From Olsenella sp. (lineage in GTDB: Bacteria; Actinomycetota; Coriobacteriia; Coriobacteriales; Atopobiaceae), in contig JALCMG010000005.1 in NCBI GenBank assembly GCA_022648325.1, positions 62,001-126,000 on the forward strand: DNA of 64,000 bases, read 5' to 3'. A program made the position numbers and the translations under genes. Shown in pieces: positions 1-8,168 of the stretch (the first letter of the stretch is position 1; the number at the start of each line of letters is the position of its first letter). Under the pieces are notes generated by a model. It saw nothing but the letters and a program-made list of their open reading frames with translations. It was not told the DNA's origin and made no database searches.

Positions 1-1443
1 TGCCCGTCCCTCTCGTACCCTGCGCTTCTCTCGGCTGAATTGGGCCTTGACCTGGTGAACCAAGCCGTCTGCGGCTACGTCTTTGACTCTCGGACGCTGG
101 CTGGCACGAAGGCGCTACGCAAGGAGCCGCCTGCGGCAATAACCTTGGCATACGGAACCAACGATTGGTGCCGCAAGGGGTCTGGCAAGAAGATTCGCCG
201 CGACGCGGCCGCCTATCTGGACCGCCTTTGCGAGCTCTTTCCCAAGACGCCCATCTATGTTCTCACGCCGCTCTGGCGTCCAGAGGAAGAGGACGAGGCG
301 GCGTGCGCTGACATCCCCAGTGGAAAGTCACTCTCGTGGGTGCGGCATGCCGTCGAGCGTGCGTGCGACGGCCACAAAAACGTGACCCTGGTCGACGGCT
401 CTGCCATTCTGCCGAGAAGCCCGCTCTTGTTTGCGGACGGTCAGTTGCATCCCGGTTCTACTGGTGCGGCGATTGTTGCGGAGGCACTGGCGGCAGCAAT
501 GCGCAAAGAGAACCTCGAGGCGAGCGGTCGCGCTCCGCGGGCAGCGCTCGTGCCCGGGCCCAAACAGAAGAAGGCGCCAGCAGAGCCCACGTTGCGTCTC
601 GACGTGGTTGACGCCGAGAGCCTCTCTCGTTCCGGGGCTCCGGGCACGCACCGTGAATTCGATTGTCTCGTACGCACGGTCTGGCGCTTGCGCCAGGAAG
701 ACGGCTGCCCTTGGGACCGAGAGCAGACGCACGAATCCCTTGCGCGCTATATGGTCGAGGAGGCCTACGAGGCTGCCGAGGCGCTGCGCGCCGATGACCC
801 CTCCCATATGGCCGAGGAGCTCGGCGATGTGCTCTACCAGGTGGTCCTCAATTCTCAGATTGCTGCGGAGGAGGGGGCCTTCACCGTCGATGACGTGTGC
901 CGGGCTATTGACGAGAAGCTCGTGCGTCGCCATCCGCACGTGTTTGGTGGCATAGACGCCAAGACTCCCGAGGACGTGGCGCGCATCTGGGACAACGTGA
1001 AGCGCCACGAACGTGAGAGGGCCGGAGGCGGCAGGGAGGCCGATGAGGTTGGCCTGCTCGACTCGGTGCCGCGCTCGATGCCAGCGCTCATGCAGTGTCA
1101 GAAGATTAGTGCTCGCGCAGCCAAAGTTGGCTTTGAGTGGGATGACGTTTCCGGCGTGTGGGATAAGGTGCGCGAGGAACGCGACGAATTCGAGCGCGAG
1201 CCCGAGGGATCCCAGAGTCGCGCACACGAGTTTGGGGACCTGCTGTTTGCGCTGGTGAACGTCGCGCGCATGGAGGGCATCGATGCCGAGGGCGCTCTGG
1301 CGCAGAGCAACCAGAAGTTTCGTCATCGCTGGTCGCGCATGGAGGAGCTGGCACGCGAGAAGGGCCGTGACCTTGGTACGCTTTCGACTGCTGAGCTTAA
1401 CGACCTTTGGGACCGTGCGAAGCACGAGGAGAAGCGCTCCTGA
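1..1443 (+). CDS. mazG: SGNH/GDSL-type hydrolase fused to MazG nucleotide pyrophosphohydrolase (5' truncated by window edge)
   Basis: The frame is open from base 1, so the N-terminus lies outside the window; the first in-window start-like codon is TTG at 40. Numbering from that codon, residues 1-155 look like the C-terminal part of an SGNH hydrolase: a GTND block at 39-42 and the late catalytic block DGQLHPG at 133-139. After a basic, proline-rich linker (about 160-200), residues 205-467 are MazG, with the signature CPWDREQTH at 223-231 and acidic metal-binding helices VEEAYEAAEAL and EELGDVLYQV, followed by a second MazG-like half. MazG hydrolyses NTPs to NMP and pyrophosphate, limiting aberrant nucleotides and affecting ppGpp levels. 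The hydrolase substrate cannot be predicted and its catalytic Ser block would be upstream. The fusion is unusual; the MazG call is very secure. Confidence 0.9.
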   Translation, partial: CPSLSYPALLSAELGLDLVNQAVCGYVFDSRTLAGTKALRKEPPAAITLAYGTNDWCRKGSGKKIRRDAAAYLDRLCELFPKTPIYVLTPLWRPEEEDEAACADIPSGKSLSWVRHAVERACDGHKNVTLVDGSAILPRSPLLFADGQLHPGSTGAAIVAEALAAAMRKENLEASGRAPRAALVPGPKQKKAPAEPTLRLDVVDAESLSRSGAPGTHREFDCLVRTVWRLRQEDGCPWDREQTHESLARYMVEEAYEAAEALRADDPSHMAEELGDVLYQVVLNSQIAAEEGAFTVDDVCRAIDEKLVRRHPHVFGGIDAKTPEDVARIWDNVKRHERERAGGGREADEVGLLDSVPRSMPALMQCQKISARAAKVGFEWDDVSGVWDKVREERDEFEREPEGSQSRAHEFGDLLFALVNVARMEGIDAEGALAQSNQKFRHRWSRMEELAREKGRDLGTLSTAELNDLWDRAKHEEKRS

Positions 1444-1465
1444 GCCTGAGCGTGGGCCCTTCTGG

Positions 1466-1471
1466 TATACA
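1466..1471 (+). promoter_or_regulatory. Candidate -10 box upstream of the divIC-like gene
   Basis: TATACA lies 62 bases before the ATG at 1534, just after the mazG stop. No convincing -35 box is seen at the right spacing, so this is a weak call. Confidence 0.3.
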
Positions 1472-1533
1472 CTGGATTCCATGCGGGAAAGCCGCGCTGT
1501 CACGCCAAATCAAACAAGAAACGAAGTAACGGC

Positions 1534-2364
1534 ATGAGCAGATATTCGGGCACAGAAATTGCGCTGAGAGGATCCACAGACGTGTCTCCACGACCTGCGG
1601 TATATACCTACTCCGCGGGCAGGGCACATCACTCTCGCTTTTCTTCGGTAATGGAGGGCGTTCGCGTGGAGGAGGACAGTCCTAGTGGCCGTCACGTTGG
1701 TACAGGTTCTGCTCCGCGCTCGCGCTCGGGTCGTGTGCAGCCCACGGCATCGCGCGGACGCGCTTCCCGAGGGGCCTCTGCTAGGCGTGTGACGGAGGCC
1801 CGTTCCGTTGGCGCCGCAAGCGCCGCCCGCACCAGTACCCGCTCTGGACGCCGTGTACAGCGCACCGCCGAGCCGGCATCCGGTGCCGCTGTCGGTGCTG
1901 CCACCAAGGCCACAAGCGTCGTCTCGGAAGCCACATCTGTTGCGTCTGCGACTGTTTCGCGGGCGGAGGGATTTGCCGCCGCGCACCGCCTTCCCATCAT
2001 CATTGCTGCCGTGGTAATTGCCACAGTGGTCATGCTTTATGGGCCGGTGCGTAATCTCTACTCTGCATGGCGCTCCGGGTTGGATCTCCAGGCAACCTAC
2101 GCTGCCACCACACAGAGCAACGACCAGCTCACCAATGAGGTCGATACCCTCATGACGCCAGAGGGCGTCCAGGACCTTGCGCGCGAACGCGGGTACGTTG
2201 GCGAGGGAGAGGCGGGCGTGGTGGTCGAGGGGCTCTCGGACGACACTACCGATGCCACCCCTATGGGCACTGGTGCGGTCGTCTCGGCAGACGTCCCTTG
2301 GTACGTGCGCGTTGCCGATGTTATCTTCCAGTACCACTCTGATTCCTCGGGAAGCGGTAACTAA
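1534..2364 (+). CDS. FtsB/DivIC-family septum formation initiator protein
   Basis: 276 residues. About 145 N-terminal residues are low-complexity Ser/Arg/Ala and probably disordered and cytoplasmic. One membrane segment (roughly residues 148-168, IIIAAVVIATVVMLYG) follows, then a short coiled-coil-like outside part with LQATYAATTQSNDQL and the typical family ending MTPEGVQDLARERGYVGEGE. This is the bitopic layout of FtsB/DivIC, which join FtsL and FtsQ/DivIB in the divisome. The cytoplasmic tail is far longer than usual. ATG 1534 has only a weak ribosome site; an in-frame ATG at 1651 would remove 39 residues. The stop overlaps the next start (TAATG), so ppx is probably translationally coupled. 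Confidence 0.8.
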   Translation: MSRYSGTEIALRGSTDVSPRPAVYTYSAGRAHHSRFSSVMEGVRVEEDSPSGRHVGTGSAPRSRSGRVQPTASRGRASRGASARRVTEARSVGAASAARTSTRSGRRVQRTAEPASGAAVGAATKATSVVSEATSVASATVSRAEGFAAAHRLPIIIAAVVIATVVMLYGPVRNLYSAWRSGLDLQATYAATTQSNDQLTNEVDTLMTPEGVQDLARERGYVGEGEAGVVVEGLSDDTTDATPMGTGAVVSADVPWYVRVADVIFQYHSDSSGSGN

Positions 2365-3350
2365 TGCACAGGGTTGCGGTCATCGATATCGGTACGGTTA
2401 CCTGCCGACTTGCGGTGGCGGACGTCGAGGGGTCACGAGTCATTCGGCTTGGCAAGCAGTCGAACATCTGCAACCTTGGACAGGATGTAGATAGGACAGG
2501 AAAGCTTGCGCAAGATGCCATGGAACGCGTCTTTGCGTGCGCAAAGGCTTATGTCAACTCGGCGTGCGAGTCTGGTGCCGAGGCAGTGTGCTGCACCCTT
2601 ACGAGCGCAGCTCGCGATGCCTCGAATTCCCCCGAGCTTGGTGCTGCGCTTGCATCCCTGGGGCTTGATCCTCTCATCATTCCCGGAGAGATAGAGGGCG
2701 CGCTTACCTTCCTTGGCGTCGCGCAGGACTTCGATGGCAAGCGCATCCTTGTGGCCGACAATGGCGGTGGTTCCACCGAGCTTGCCGTGGGCGAGCCATC
2801 GGGTGGTGTGCTGGACCTTGGGTGGGTTACCTCGGTGCAGGTTGGCTGCAGGCGTCTTACCGAGCGCTTCCTCTCGCACGAGGACCCGCCTGCTGCGGCA
2901 GATTTGGCACAGGCCCACGAGTATGCAGCCAAGCTTTTCTCGCAGGCGCTCAAGGATGCCGGAGCGCGTCTTGGGAGCCCCCAGACGCTTGTTGTCACGG
3001 GTGGAACCGTTACCACACTTGTGGCAATTGATGCGGAGCTTGACCCGTATGACCCCGCTTACGTGCATCTCCACGAACTAACGCGAGAGCGAGTCGATGC
3101 TCTCGAGCAGCGGTTGGCCTCTCTTACACAGGAGGGACGTGCTGCCCTTACTGGCATGCAGGCAAAACGTGCGCCTGTGATTCTGGGTGGTGCCGTTGCC
3201 GTGTCCGAACTTCTCCGCCAGAGCGGTTTTTCCAGCCTCACGGTGAGCGAGAGTGATCTTCTCTTTGGCCTTTCCATCGTCTGTGCTGCTATGCTTGAAG
3301 GGCGCGAGTCTCCGGTGGTGTGGAAGCCAACCTTGAGACCGCTGAAATAG
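2364..3350 (+). CDS. Ppx/GppA family phosphatase (exopolyphosphatase or pppGpp phosphohydrolase)
   Basis: 328 residues with the ASKHA fold of the family: phosphate loop 1 near the N-terminus (VIDIGTVTCRLAVADV), phosphate loop 2 in VADNGGGSTELAVG, and a late TGGTVTTL block. The enzyme removes terminal phosphate from polyphosphate or converts pppGpp to ppGpp; sequence reading alone does not separate these. It is the short form (about 300-330 residues) without the C-terminal HD-like domain, as in actinobacterial Ppx proteins. It overlaps the division gene by one base and sits two genes from mazG, another nucleotide-housekeeping enzyme, so the three are likely one operon ending before tRNA-Leu. 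Confidence 0.88.
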   Translation: MHRVAVIDIGTVTCRLAVADVEGSRVIRLGKQSNICNLGQDVDRTGKLAQDAMERVFACAKAYVNSACESGAEAVCCTLTSAARDASNSPELGAALASLGLDPLIIPGEIEGALTFLGVAQDFDGKRILVADNGGGSTELAVGEPSGGVLDLGWVTSVQVGCRRLTERFLSHEDPPAAADLAQAHEYAAKLFSQALKDAGARLGSPQTLVVTGGTVTTLVAIDAELDPYDPAYVHLHELTRERVDALEQRLASLTQEGRAALTGMQAKRAPVILGGAVAVSELLRQSGFSSLTVSESDLLFGLSIVCAAMLEGRESPVVWKPTLRPLK

Positions 3351-3381
3351 CCCGGGGAGTAAGGGCTCCCAAAGACGAGCC

Positions 3382-3466
3382 GGGGGCGTGGCGGAATTGG
3401 CATACGCAGGGGACTTAAAATCCCTCGCCGAAAGGATTGTGGGTTCGAGCCCCACCGCCCCTACCA
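3382..3466 (+). tRNA. tRNA-Leu (anticodon TAA)
   Basis: Acceptor GGGGGCG pairs with CGCCCCT (one G-U pair). The anticodon loop CTTAAAA gives TAA, and the long variable arm expected of class II tRNA-Leu is present. The T loop is GTTCGAGCC and CCA is encoded at 3464-3466. Confidence 0.96.
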
Positions 3467-3787
3467 CTTAATAGCTCGGATGGTCTGGCCAGAGACAATC
3501 CCGAGTAGAAATATGTACAATTTGATATTCTGATGCCTGAAATAGTGCCAGTTGGCAATTATCGGCTGCTGTCAAAATGTACAGACTCCTCATTCCCGCA
3601 AACCCAAGTGTCGAGAGCCCGCGCCTCGGCTGGCCCACGCCAATAGTTGGCATGCAGCACGTCTGCCGCTTGGCATGTTGTTTTGGCGCATGTACCAAGA
3701 ACATCCGGCTGCCTGCCCTATATGAGGACAAGTGGTGTACAACTATGTCTCGCAACGCTGGTGCGCTTGGAGTGGGGGAGGGGCAGC
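3467..3787 (+). promoter_or_regulatory. Regulatory region of the GntR-transketolase gene with repeated TGTACA sites
   Basis: This 320-base gap has no gene. The hexanucleotide palindrome TGTACA occurs at 3514-3519, 3578-3583 and 3736-3741, with a one-base variant TGTACC at 3691-3696. GntR/HutC-type regulators often bind short palindromes centred on GTNTANAC-like cores, so these are candidate autoregulatory sites for the fused regulator downstream. A possible -10 box (TATATG at 3719-3724) lies between the last two sites. The gene has a purine-rich ribosome site just before ATG 3788. Confidence 0.4.
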
Positions 3788-5446
3788 ATGGCAGAGGACG
3801 GCGCGGAACCGCTCGTGGAGACGACACAGGCAGCAGCCGGTGGTTCCATGGAGCGAGCCGCCGGCAAGGCCGGTTCTGCTCCTGTGTACCTGCAGTTGGC
3901 GAGCCTTCTGCGCGAGAAGATAGCCCTGCACGAGTGGACTCCCGGTTCGCGCATTCCCTCTGAGCACGAGCTTATGGCACGCTTTGACATCTCGCGCGGT
4001 ACTGCGCGCCGTGCCATAAGCGAGCTCGTGGACGAAGGCCTCCTTGTTCAGGTGCGGGGGTCGGGTACCTTTGTCTCCGAACGTGCCCTCTCGCATCCCG
4101 CGGGTGAACGGCCACTCTCGTTTGGTGAGTCCTTGCGCGAGCAGGGCAAAGACTTTGTGACCCATGTGATCGAGAAGCGCGTGGTGCCAGCACCGGCGGA
4201 CGTGGCCGAGCATCTGCGCATTCAGCTAGGAAGTCCGGTGCTCTACCTGCTGCGCGTTCGCACGGTACAGGGGGAGCCGGTTATCTGCCAGGAAGGTTGG
4301 GAGAACCTCGACGAGTGTCCTGGCCTAGAGGATGCGGACTTTTCGCGTGAGACCGCATTCGACGCCGTTGAGCGGTGCTCGGGGCGAAAGATTACCTGGT
4401 CAAAGGTACGCTACTCCGCCGCGACGGCAGGGGAGCGGGCGTCGGTCCTGGGCTGCAGCGAGTACGACCCCGTGCTCGTGTTGCGCCAGACCATTGGCCT
4501 TGCCGACGCTACGGTCATCGAGCAGGGCCTCACCTGGCTGCGAGCCGGGCAGGAGGTTGCGGGGACATCGGTTCAGGATGGCTGGCTCCCCACGTCACTT
4601 GCCCCTGAGCTTTGCGGTGCCGAGCGACGCCGGCTTTCGGGGCTTGCTCTGGACATTCGCCGGGCTGTTGTCGAGTTTGCGCACGCCAACCCAAGTCTGC
4701 CGTTTCACCTGGGTGGCAGCCTCTCTGCGGCAGAGATTCTCGCGGTGCTCTACGGGGGCGTCATGCGCACCGGAGCAGATGGCACCCCATGGGAGCAGCG
4801 CGACCGCTTTGTGCTCTCGAAGGGGCACGCTTCTCTCGCCCTCTATCCGGCGCTGCTTCATGCGGGCCTCATCTCGAACGAGGACATCGAGCGCGGGCTT
4901 CTTGGCCCCAACGCGGTGCTGTTCAAGCATCCAAGAAGAGACCCAGCCCGTGGTATCGAGACCTCCGGAGGGAGCCTTGGCATGGGGCTGGGCTATGCCT
5001 GCGGCCTGGCGATAGCCGCCCAGAGAAAGGGGCTGTCCTCGCGTGTTTTTTGCCTTTTGGGTGACGGCGAGTGCAACGAGGGCTCGGTCTGGGAGTCGGC
5101 CGCGCTCGCCGGCCATCTGGGGCTTGCCCCGCTTACGGTGATCGTGGACGTTAATGGGCTGCAGCTCGATGGCCCAACGGCACAGATTCTCGACACGGGA
5201 AGCCTTGCCGAGAAATTCCGTGCGTTTGGCTTCGAGGCGATTGAGGTGGATGGGCACGACGTGAGTGCCCTCTGGAGCGTGCTGGCCCCTACCCACACGC
5301 GTCCGCGCGTGGTGCTTGCTCACACCACCAAGGGCAAGGGTCTCTCCTTTGCTGAGAATTGCGTGGAATGGCACGATAACAAGTTGTCCGACGAGCTCTA
5401 CGCGCAGGCGCTGAGGGAACTTGGTCGGGAGGGAAGCCATGCCTAG
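3788..5446 (+). CDS. GntR-UTRA transcription regulator fused to transketolase N-terminal (TPP-binding) subunit
   Basis: 552 residues from ATG 3788, chosen over the upstream in-frame start at 3647 because a GGGGGAGGGG ribosome site precedes it and the extra N-terminus resembles nothing. Residues 32-97 are a GntR winged helix (PVYLQLASLLREKI, RIPSEHELMARFDISRGTAR, GSGTFVSE). Residues about 105-265 match the UTRA/HutC effector-binding fold. Residues about 280-552 are a transketolase N-terminal half: LSKGHAS at 343-349, GGSLGMGLGYACG, and the TPP motif from GDGECNEGS (425) to about N456. The pyrimidine domain is encoded by the next gene, overlapping by 8 bases, so the pair should form a split transketolase. 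Known families with separate subunits lack a DNA-binding domain. An enzyme half carrying its own regulator suggests autoregulation by a sugar-phosphate; this is inference. Confidence 0.9.
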   Translation: MAEDGAEPLVETTQAAAGGSMERAAGKAGSAPVYLQLASLLREKIALHEWTPGSRIPSEHELMARFDISRGTARRAISELVDEGLLVQVRGSGTFVSERALSHPAGERPLSFGESLREQGKDFVTHVIEKRVVPAPADVAEHLRIQLGSPVLYLLRVRTVQGEPVICQEGWENLDECPGLEDADFSRETAFDAVERCSGRKITWSKVRYSAATAGERASVLGCSEYDPVLVLRQTIGLADATVIEQGLTWLRAGQEVAGTSVQDGWLPTSLAPELCGAERRRLSGLALDIRRAVVEFAHANPSLPFHLGGSLSAAEILAVLYGGVMRTGADGTPWEQRDRFVLSKGHASLALYPALLHAGLISNEDIERGLLGPNAVLFKHPRRDPARGIETSGGSLGMGLGYACGLAIAAQRKGLSSRVFCLLGDGECNEGSVWESAALAGHLGLAPLTVIVDVNGLQLDGPTAQILDTGSLAEKFRAFGFEAIEVDGHDVSALWSVLAPTHTRPRVVLAHTTKGKGLSFAENCVEWHDNKLSDELYAQALRELGREGSHA

Positions 5447-6437
5447 AGAAGCTGCTGTTGACGCGCCAACGGTTGTGGAGAGCCCCGCCGAGTTTGACCG
5501 GCTGGACTCTCGCGTGGCCTTTGGACAGGCACTTGGCAGGATTGCCGAGAACGACTCGCGGGTCATGGCTGTTGTCTCGGACTACGGCCGCCGACTTGCC
5601 CTCGATGGGCTGCGCGACCAGCTGCCGGGCTCCGTCATTCAATGTGGCATCGCCGAGCAGAACCAGGTCGAGGTGGCCTCGGCCCTCGCCAATGAGGGGT
5701 TCCACGTGCTTGCCCCGTCCTATGCCCCGTTTATCACGGCGCGCGTGCTCGACCAGGTGCGCGTGAACTTGGGGATGATGGGGTCGCCAGTCGTGCTGGT
5801 TGGACTTGGTGCCGGCTACCACGCGGGCATCTTGGGACCGAGCCACATGGCGCTGGAGGACCTCGCGTGCATGCGCTCGATTCCGGGCCTTACCGTGGTG
5901 ACCCCAGCGACCAACTCCGAGCTTGCAAGTGCGCTCGCGGAACTTGCGTATGACCCTCGGCCGGCCTACGTGCGCATCACGCAAGCTCCGGCGGGTGACC
6001 CCACGCTACCCGCGGGAGACTTCCATATTGGCCGCTGTCGCGTGCTCGAGGACGATGCCCCCGGGCGCACCGTAGACGTTGCCATCGCGTCGTGCGGCTC
6101 TATAGGGGTGCGCGCCGTGGCAGCAGCGGGGCTGCTCCGCGACCGTGGGCTTGCCTGCCGCGTGGTGAGCGTGGGTACCGTGAAGCCGCTTGACCAGCGT
6201 GTTGTTGAGTCTCTCGCCAGTGCGCGGATTGCCGTGACGGTAGAGGAGCACAGCGTGGTGGGCGGACTGGGCGGCCTTCTCGCAGAGTCCTTGCTCGACC
6301 GTGGTTGCGCTCCGGGACTCCTGCGCCTTGGTGCGCCCGACCGCTATCCCGAGGCAGACGAGCAGGGCAAGCTCCTCGAGCGCGCCGGGCTCACGCCGGA
6401 CGGCATTGCGAATGCGGTTCTCGCGAGGATGGAATAG
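5439..6437 (+). CDS. Transketolase C-terminal subunit
   Basis: 332 residues from ATG 5439, preceded by GGGAGGG and overlapping the upstream stop by 8 bases; a TTG at 5421 is in frame but less likely. It carries the pyrimidine-binding domain of transketolase: the catalytic-glutamate region CGIAEQNQVEVASALA, APSYAPFITARVLDQVR, and GPSHMALEDLACMRSIPG. The C-terminal domain (from about residue 200) has VASCGSIGVRAVAAAGLLRD and VEEHSVVGGLGGLLAE. Together with the preceding gene it reconstitutes a full transketolase that transfers C2 ketol units between sugar phosphates in the non-oxidative pentose phosphate pathway, in the cytoplasm. Split transketolases are common in actinobacteria and in sugar-specific operons. 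Confidence 0.92.
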   Translation: MPREAAVDAPTVVESPAEFDRLDSRVAFGQALGRIAENDSRVMAVVSDYGRRLALDGLRDQLPGSVIQCGIAEQNQVEVASALANEGFHVLAPSYAPFITARVLDQVRVNLGMMGSPVVLVGLGAGYHAGILGPSHMALEDLACMRSIPGLTVVTPATNSELASALAELAYDPRPAYVRITQAPAGDPTLPAGDFHIGRCRVLEDDAPGRTVDVAIASCGSIGVRAVAAAGLLRDRGLACRVVSVGTVKPLDQRVVESLASARIAVTVEEHSVVGGLGGLLAESLLDRGCAPGLLRLGAPDRYPEADEQGKLLERAGLTPDGIANAVLARME

Positions 6438-6460
6438 TGCGGCTTGTGACTCTCGCCGAG

Positions 6461-6757
6461 CTACTTCTTCATGAGTTTCAGGATTTGCTCGTTGGCGCCG
6501 TCCTCGCCTCTGCCCATGAGGTAGGGCGTGCCATCGATAAACGGGCAATGCAGCTCCGAGGGCTTGATGGCCGTTGCCACAATGAAGTCACAGTCCTTGG
6601 ACTTCTCGGAAGCGGTGCTGAGGGGAACCTGCACGATCTCGTAATGGCCCTTGTAGCCGTGCGCGTCAAGGAGCGCCTCGATTTTCTTGCGTGCGATTGT
6701 TGAGGTAACGATGCCGGAGCCGCATGCAATGAGGATGCGCTTCTTCTTGTCCGACAT
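6461..6757 (-). CDS. PTS sugar transporter subunit IIB, galactitol/lactose-type
   Basis: 98 residues, the usual length for a single-domain IIB. The phosphocysteine loop is near the N-terminus (ILIACGSGIVTSTIARKKIE), with Cys followed by the GSG(I/L)xTS pattern of galactitol-type IIB proteins. IIB passes phosphate from IIA to the sugar bound by membrane IIC. Neither IIA nor IIC is present nearby, so the gene is an orphan here. It converges on the transketolase gene with a 23-base gap. The ribosome site is AAAGGAGGAG. Either its partners are elsewhere or it serves as a regulatory phosphoprotein. Confidence 0.85.
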   Translation of the reverse strand: MSDKKKRILIACGSGIVTSTIARKKIEALLDAHGYKGHYEIVQVPLSTASEKSKDCDFIVATAIKPSELHCPFIDGTPYLMGRGEDGANEQILKLMKK

Positions 6758-7045
6758 GCTCGAGCTCCTCCTTTCGGTGCGGGCAGCACGCTGCTGCTCG
6801 TCGGCGCTTGCCTTCTCTCAGCCATATTAGCGTGATGGAGCGGCGCGTGGGGATGACTCTGCTGCTCGATTGGGTGGCCACGCCCAAAGGCCGGTCTCCT
6901 CGTCTCGTGCGGTCCCCAGCCGCAAAAGCGCACACGAAAACGATCGCGGGGTTTCTCGTGCGTTGTTTTCGCAGGAGGCTGGTAGGTACCGGTCATTTTC
7001 GCGTGCGTTTTTTGGTTGGTGGCCGAAGGCGAGAAGCCACAAAAT
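6758..7045. other. Gene-free stretch with CGTGCGTT repeats
   Basis: No coding region seen. On the minus strand TAATAT at 6829-6824 is a possible -10 for the PTS IIB gene. Between 6935 and 7015 the motif CGTGCGTT recurs next to T-runs, and CGAAAAC/GTTTTCG forms a loose inverted pair. Function unknown. Confidence 0.4.
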
Positions 7046-7077
7046 GGCGGCCGCCTTCGCTTGGGAGGACGGCCGCC
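7046..7077 (-). terminator. Terminator of tRNA-Glu
   Basis: GGCGGCCG (7046-7053) pairs with CGGCCGCC (7070-7077). Read on the minus strand, the stem is followed by ATTTTGTGG, placing it directly after the tRNA. Confidence 0.65.
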
Positions 7078-7090
7078 AGCTGGTACCAAA

Positions 7091-7165
7091 TGGTGCCCCC
7101 AACGAGACTCGAACTCGTGTCGTCGCCTTGAAAGGGCGATGTCCTGACCGCTAGACGATGGGGAC
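7091..7165 (-). tRNA. tRNA-Glu (anticodon TTC)
   Basis: On the minus strand the acceptor GTCCCCA pairs with TGGGGGC. The anticodon loop CTTTCAA gives TTC, the T loop is GTTCGAGTC, and CCA is encoded at 7093-7091. Confidence 0.96.
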
Positions 7166-7196
7166 GCAGGTGAGAGTATATCAGAGCGGGGCGACT

Positions 7197-8168
7197 CTAC
7201 CAGTCATAGCCGTTAGTCTCTGCGTAGCGCTCACCGGCCGCATGAAACCACGGGAAGCTGTCGGCCCAGCCGATAAAGTCGGGCACGTCGGCAATGATGG
7301 GCTCTGCCTCGTGAACGGCGAAGGTTGCCTCCTCAAAACCTCCTGCAGGAACATCGGGCCTGTCGGGGAGGTAGATTTCCACGAATGTGGGTCTGAGCAG
7401 GGCGTACGCCGCCCCTTCGCAGAGTTCTCCATAGCCGCGCAACGCACGTCGCGCGGCACTCATGCGCCCAAGCTTGTAGAGGAGAATGGTGCGGCCAAGG
7501 TTGAGCCAGGAATTCTCGCGCCCGGAAAGCCTGGCGTCAAGCTCGTTGAAGCCCTCCTCGTCCTCCAAACGCGCAAGCGCCAGCGCTGCCGTAAGGCGAC
7601 CGCCAACCTTGTCAATAGGGGAGGCTGCCATGAGGCCGCGGGACACCTCGAGCGCCATCTTGTAGCGGCTGCTCTCGAGGCAGGTGCGCGCGATTGCGTC
7701 CCACAGACGAAGTCGCGGCCGCATGAAGACATCGTCCCAGGCGTCACCCGTGGCACCAAGCGAGAGCTCTGCTGCGGAATCGGCCTCGGCCTCAATCTCG
7801 AGCAATGCGTCTAGGAGGTCATCGGGGTCCAGCTCTGCGGCGAGCGTTTGGACCAGCTGGGCATCGAGGCAACCCTCGTCTTGTGCAAGTGCCTGTGTGC
7901 AACCTGCCGAGAGGACCTGCAGCCTGTGTTTGCGCGCGGCGCGGAACTCGTCGTCATCAAGGAGGTCGTCATCGGCACCGGCACGACGAAATGCCTCGAG
8001 CGCACCAACGAGCGTCGCGAAGGCGGCCTGCTCAGGGGAATCGACAAAGGCCGAAGGGTTCTCCCGAACGGCAAGGCAGAGTTCGGCAAAGCCCTCGTCG
8101 GAGAGGGCGCCAATCTTTTCGCGGCGCCGCTGTGCACACCTGAGGACAAGCTCTTCTCGCCCGTTCAC
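7197..8168 (-). CDS. Helical-repeat (TPR-like) protein of unknown function
   Basis: 323 residues, GTG start at 8168. It is rich in Ala, Leu, Glu and Asp and built of amphipathic helix pairs (for example KVGGRLTAALALARLEDEEG and NLGRTILLYKLGRMSAARRA), typical of tetratricopeptide-like solenoids. It ends in a conserved-looking aromatic tail (YLPDRPDVP, DSFPWFHAAGERYAETNG). There is no signal peptide or membrane segment, so it is probably cytoplasmic. Its start overlaps the stop of the neighbouring TPR-like gene by four bases (GTGA), showing coupled translation. I do not recognise a named family. Confidence 0.6.
   Translation of the reverse strand: MNGREELVLRCAQRRREKIGALSDEGFAELCLAVRENPSAFVDSPEQAAFATLVGALEAFRRAGADDDLLDDDEFRAARKHRLQVLSAGCTQALAQDEGCLDAQLVQTLAAELDPDDLLDALLEIEAEADSAAELSLGATGDAWDDVFMRPRLRLWDAIARTCLESSRYKMALEVSRGLMAASPIDKVGGRLTAALALARLEDEEGFNELDARLSGRENSWLNLGRTILLYKLGRMSAARRALRGYGELCEGAAYALLRPTFVEIYLPDRPDVPAGGFEEATFAVHEAEPIIADVPDFIGWADSFPWFHAAGERYAETNGYDW

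Noticed and set aside
3647..3787. Longer N-terminus for the GntR-transketolase gene
   Set aside because: The extra 47 residues have no family match, lack a ribosome site and overlap the putative operator region; ATG 3788 has a strong site.
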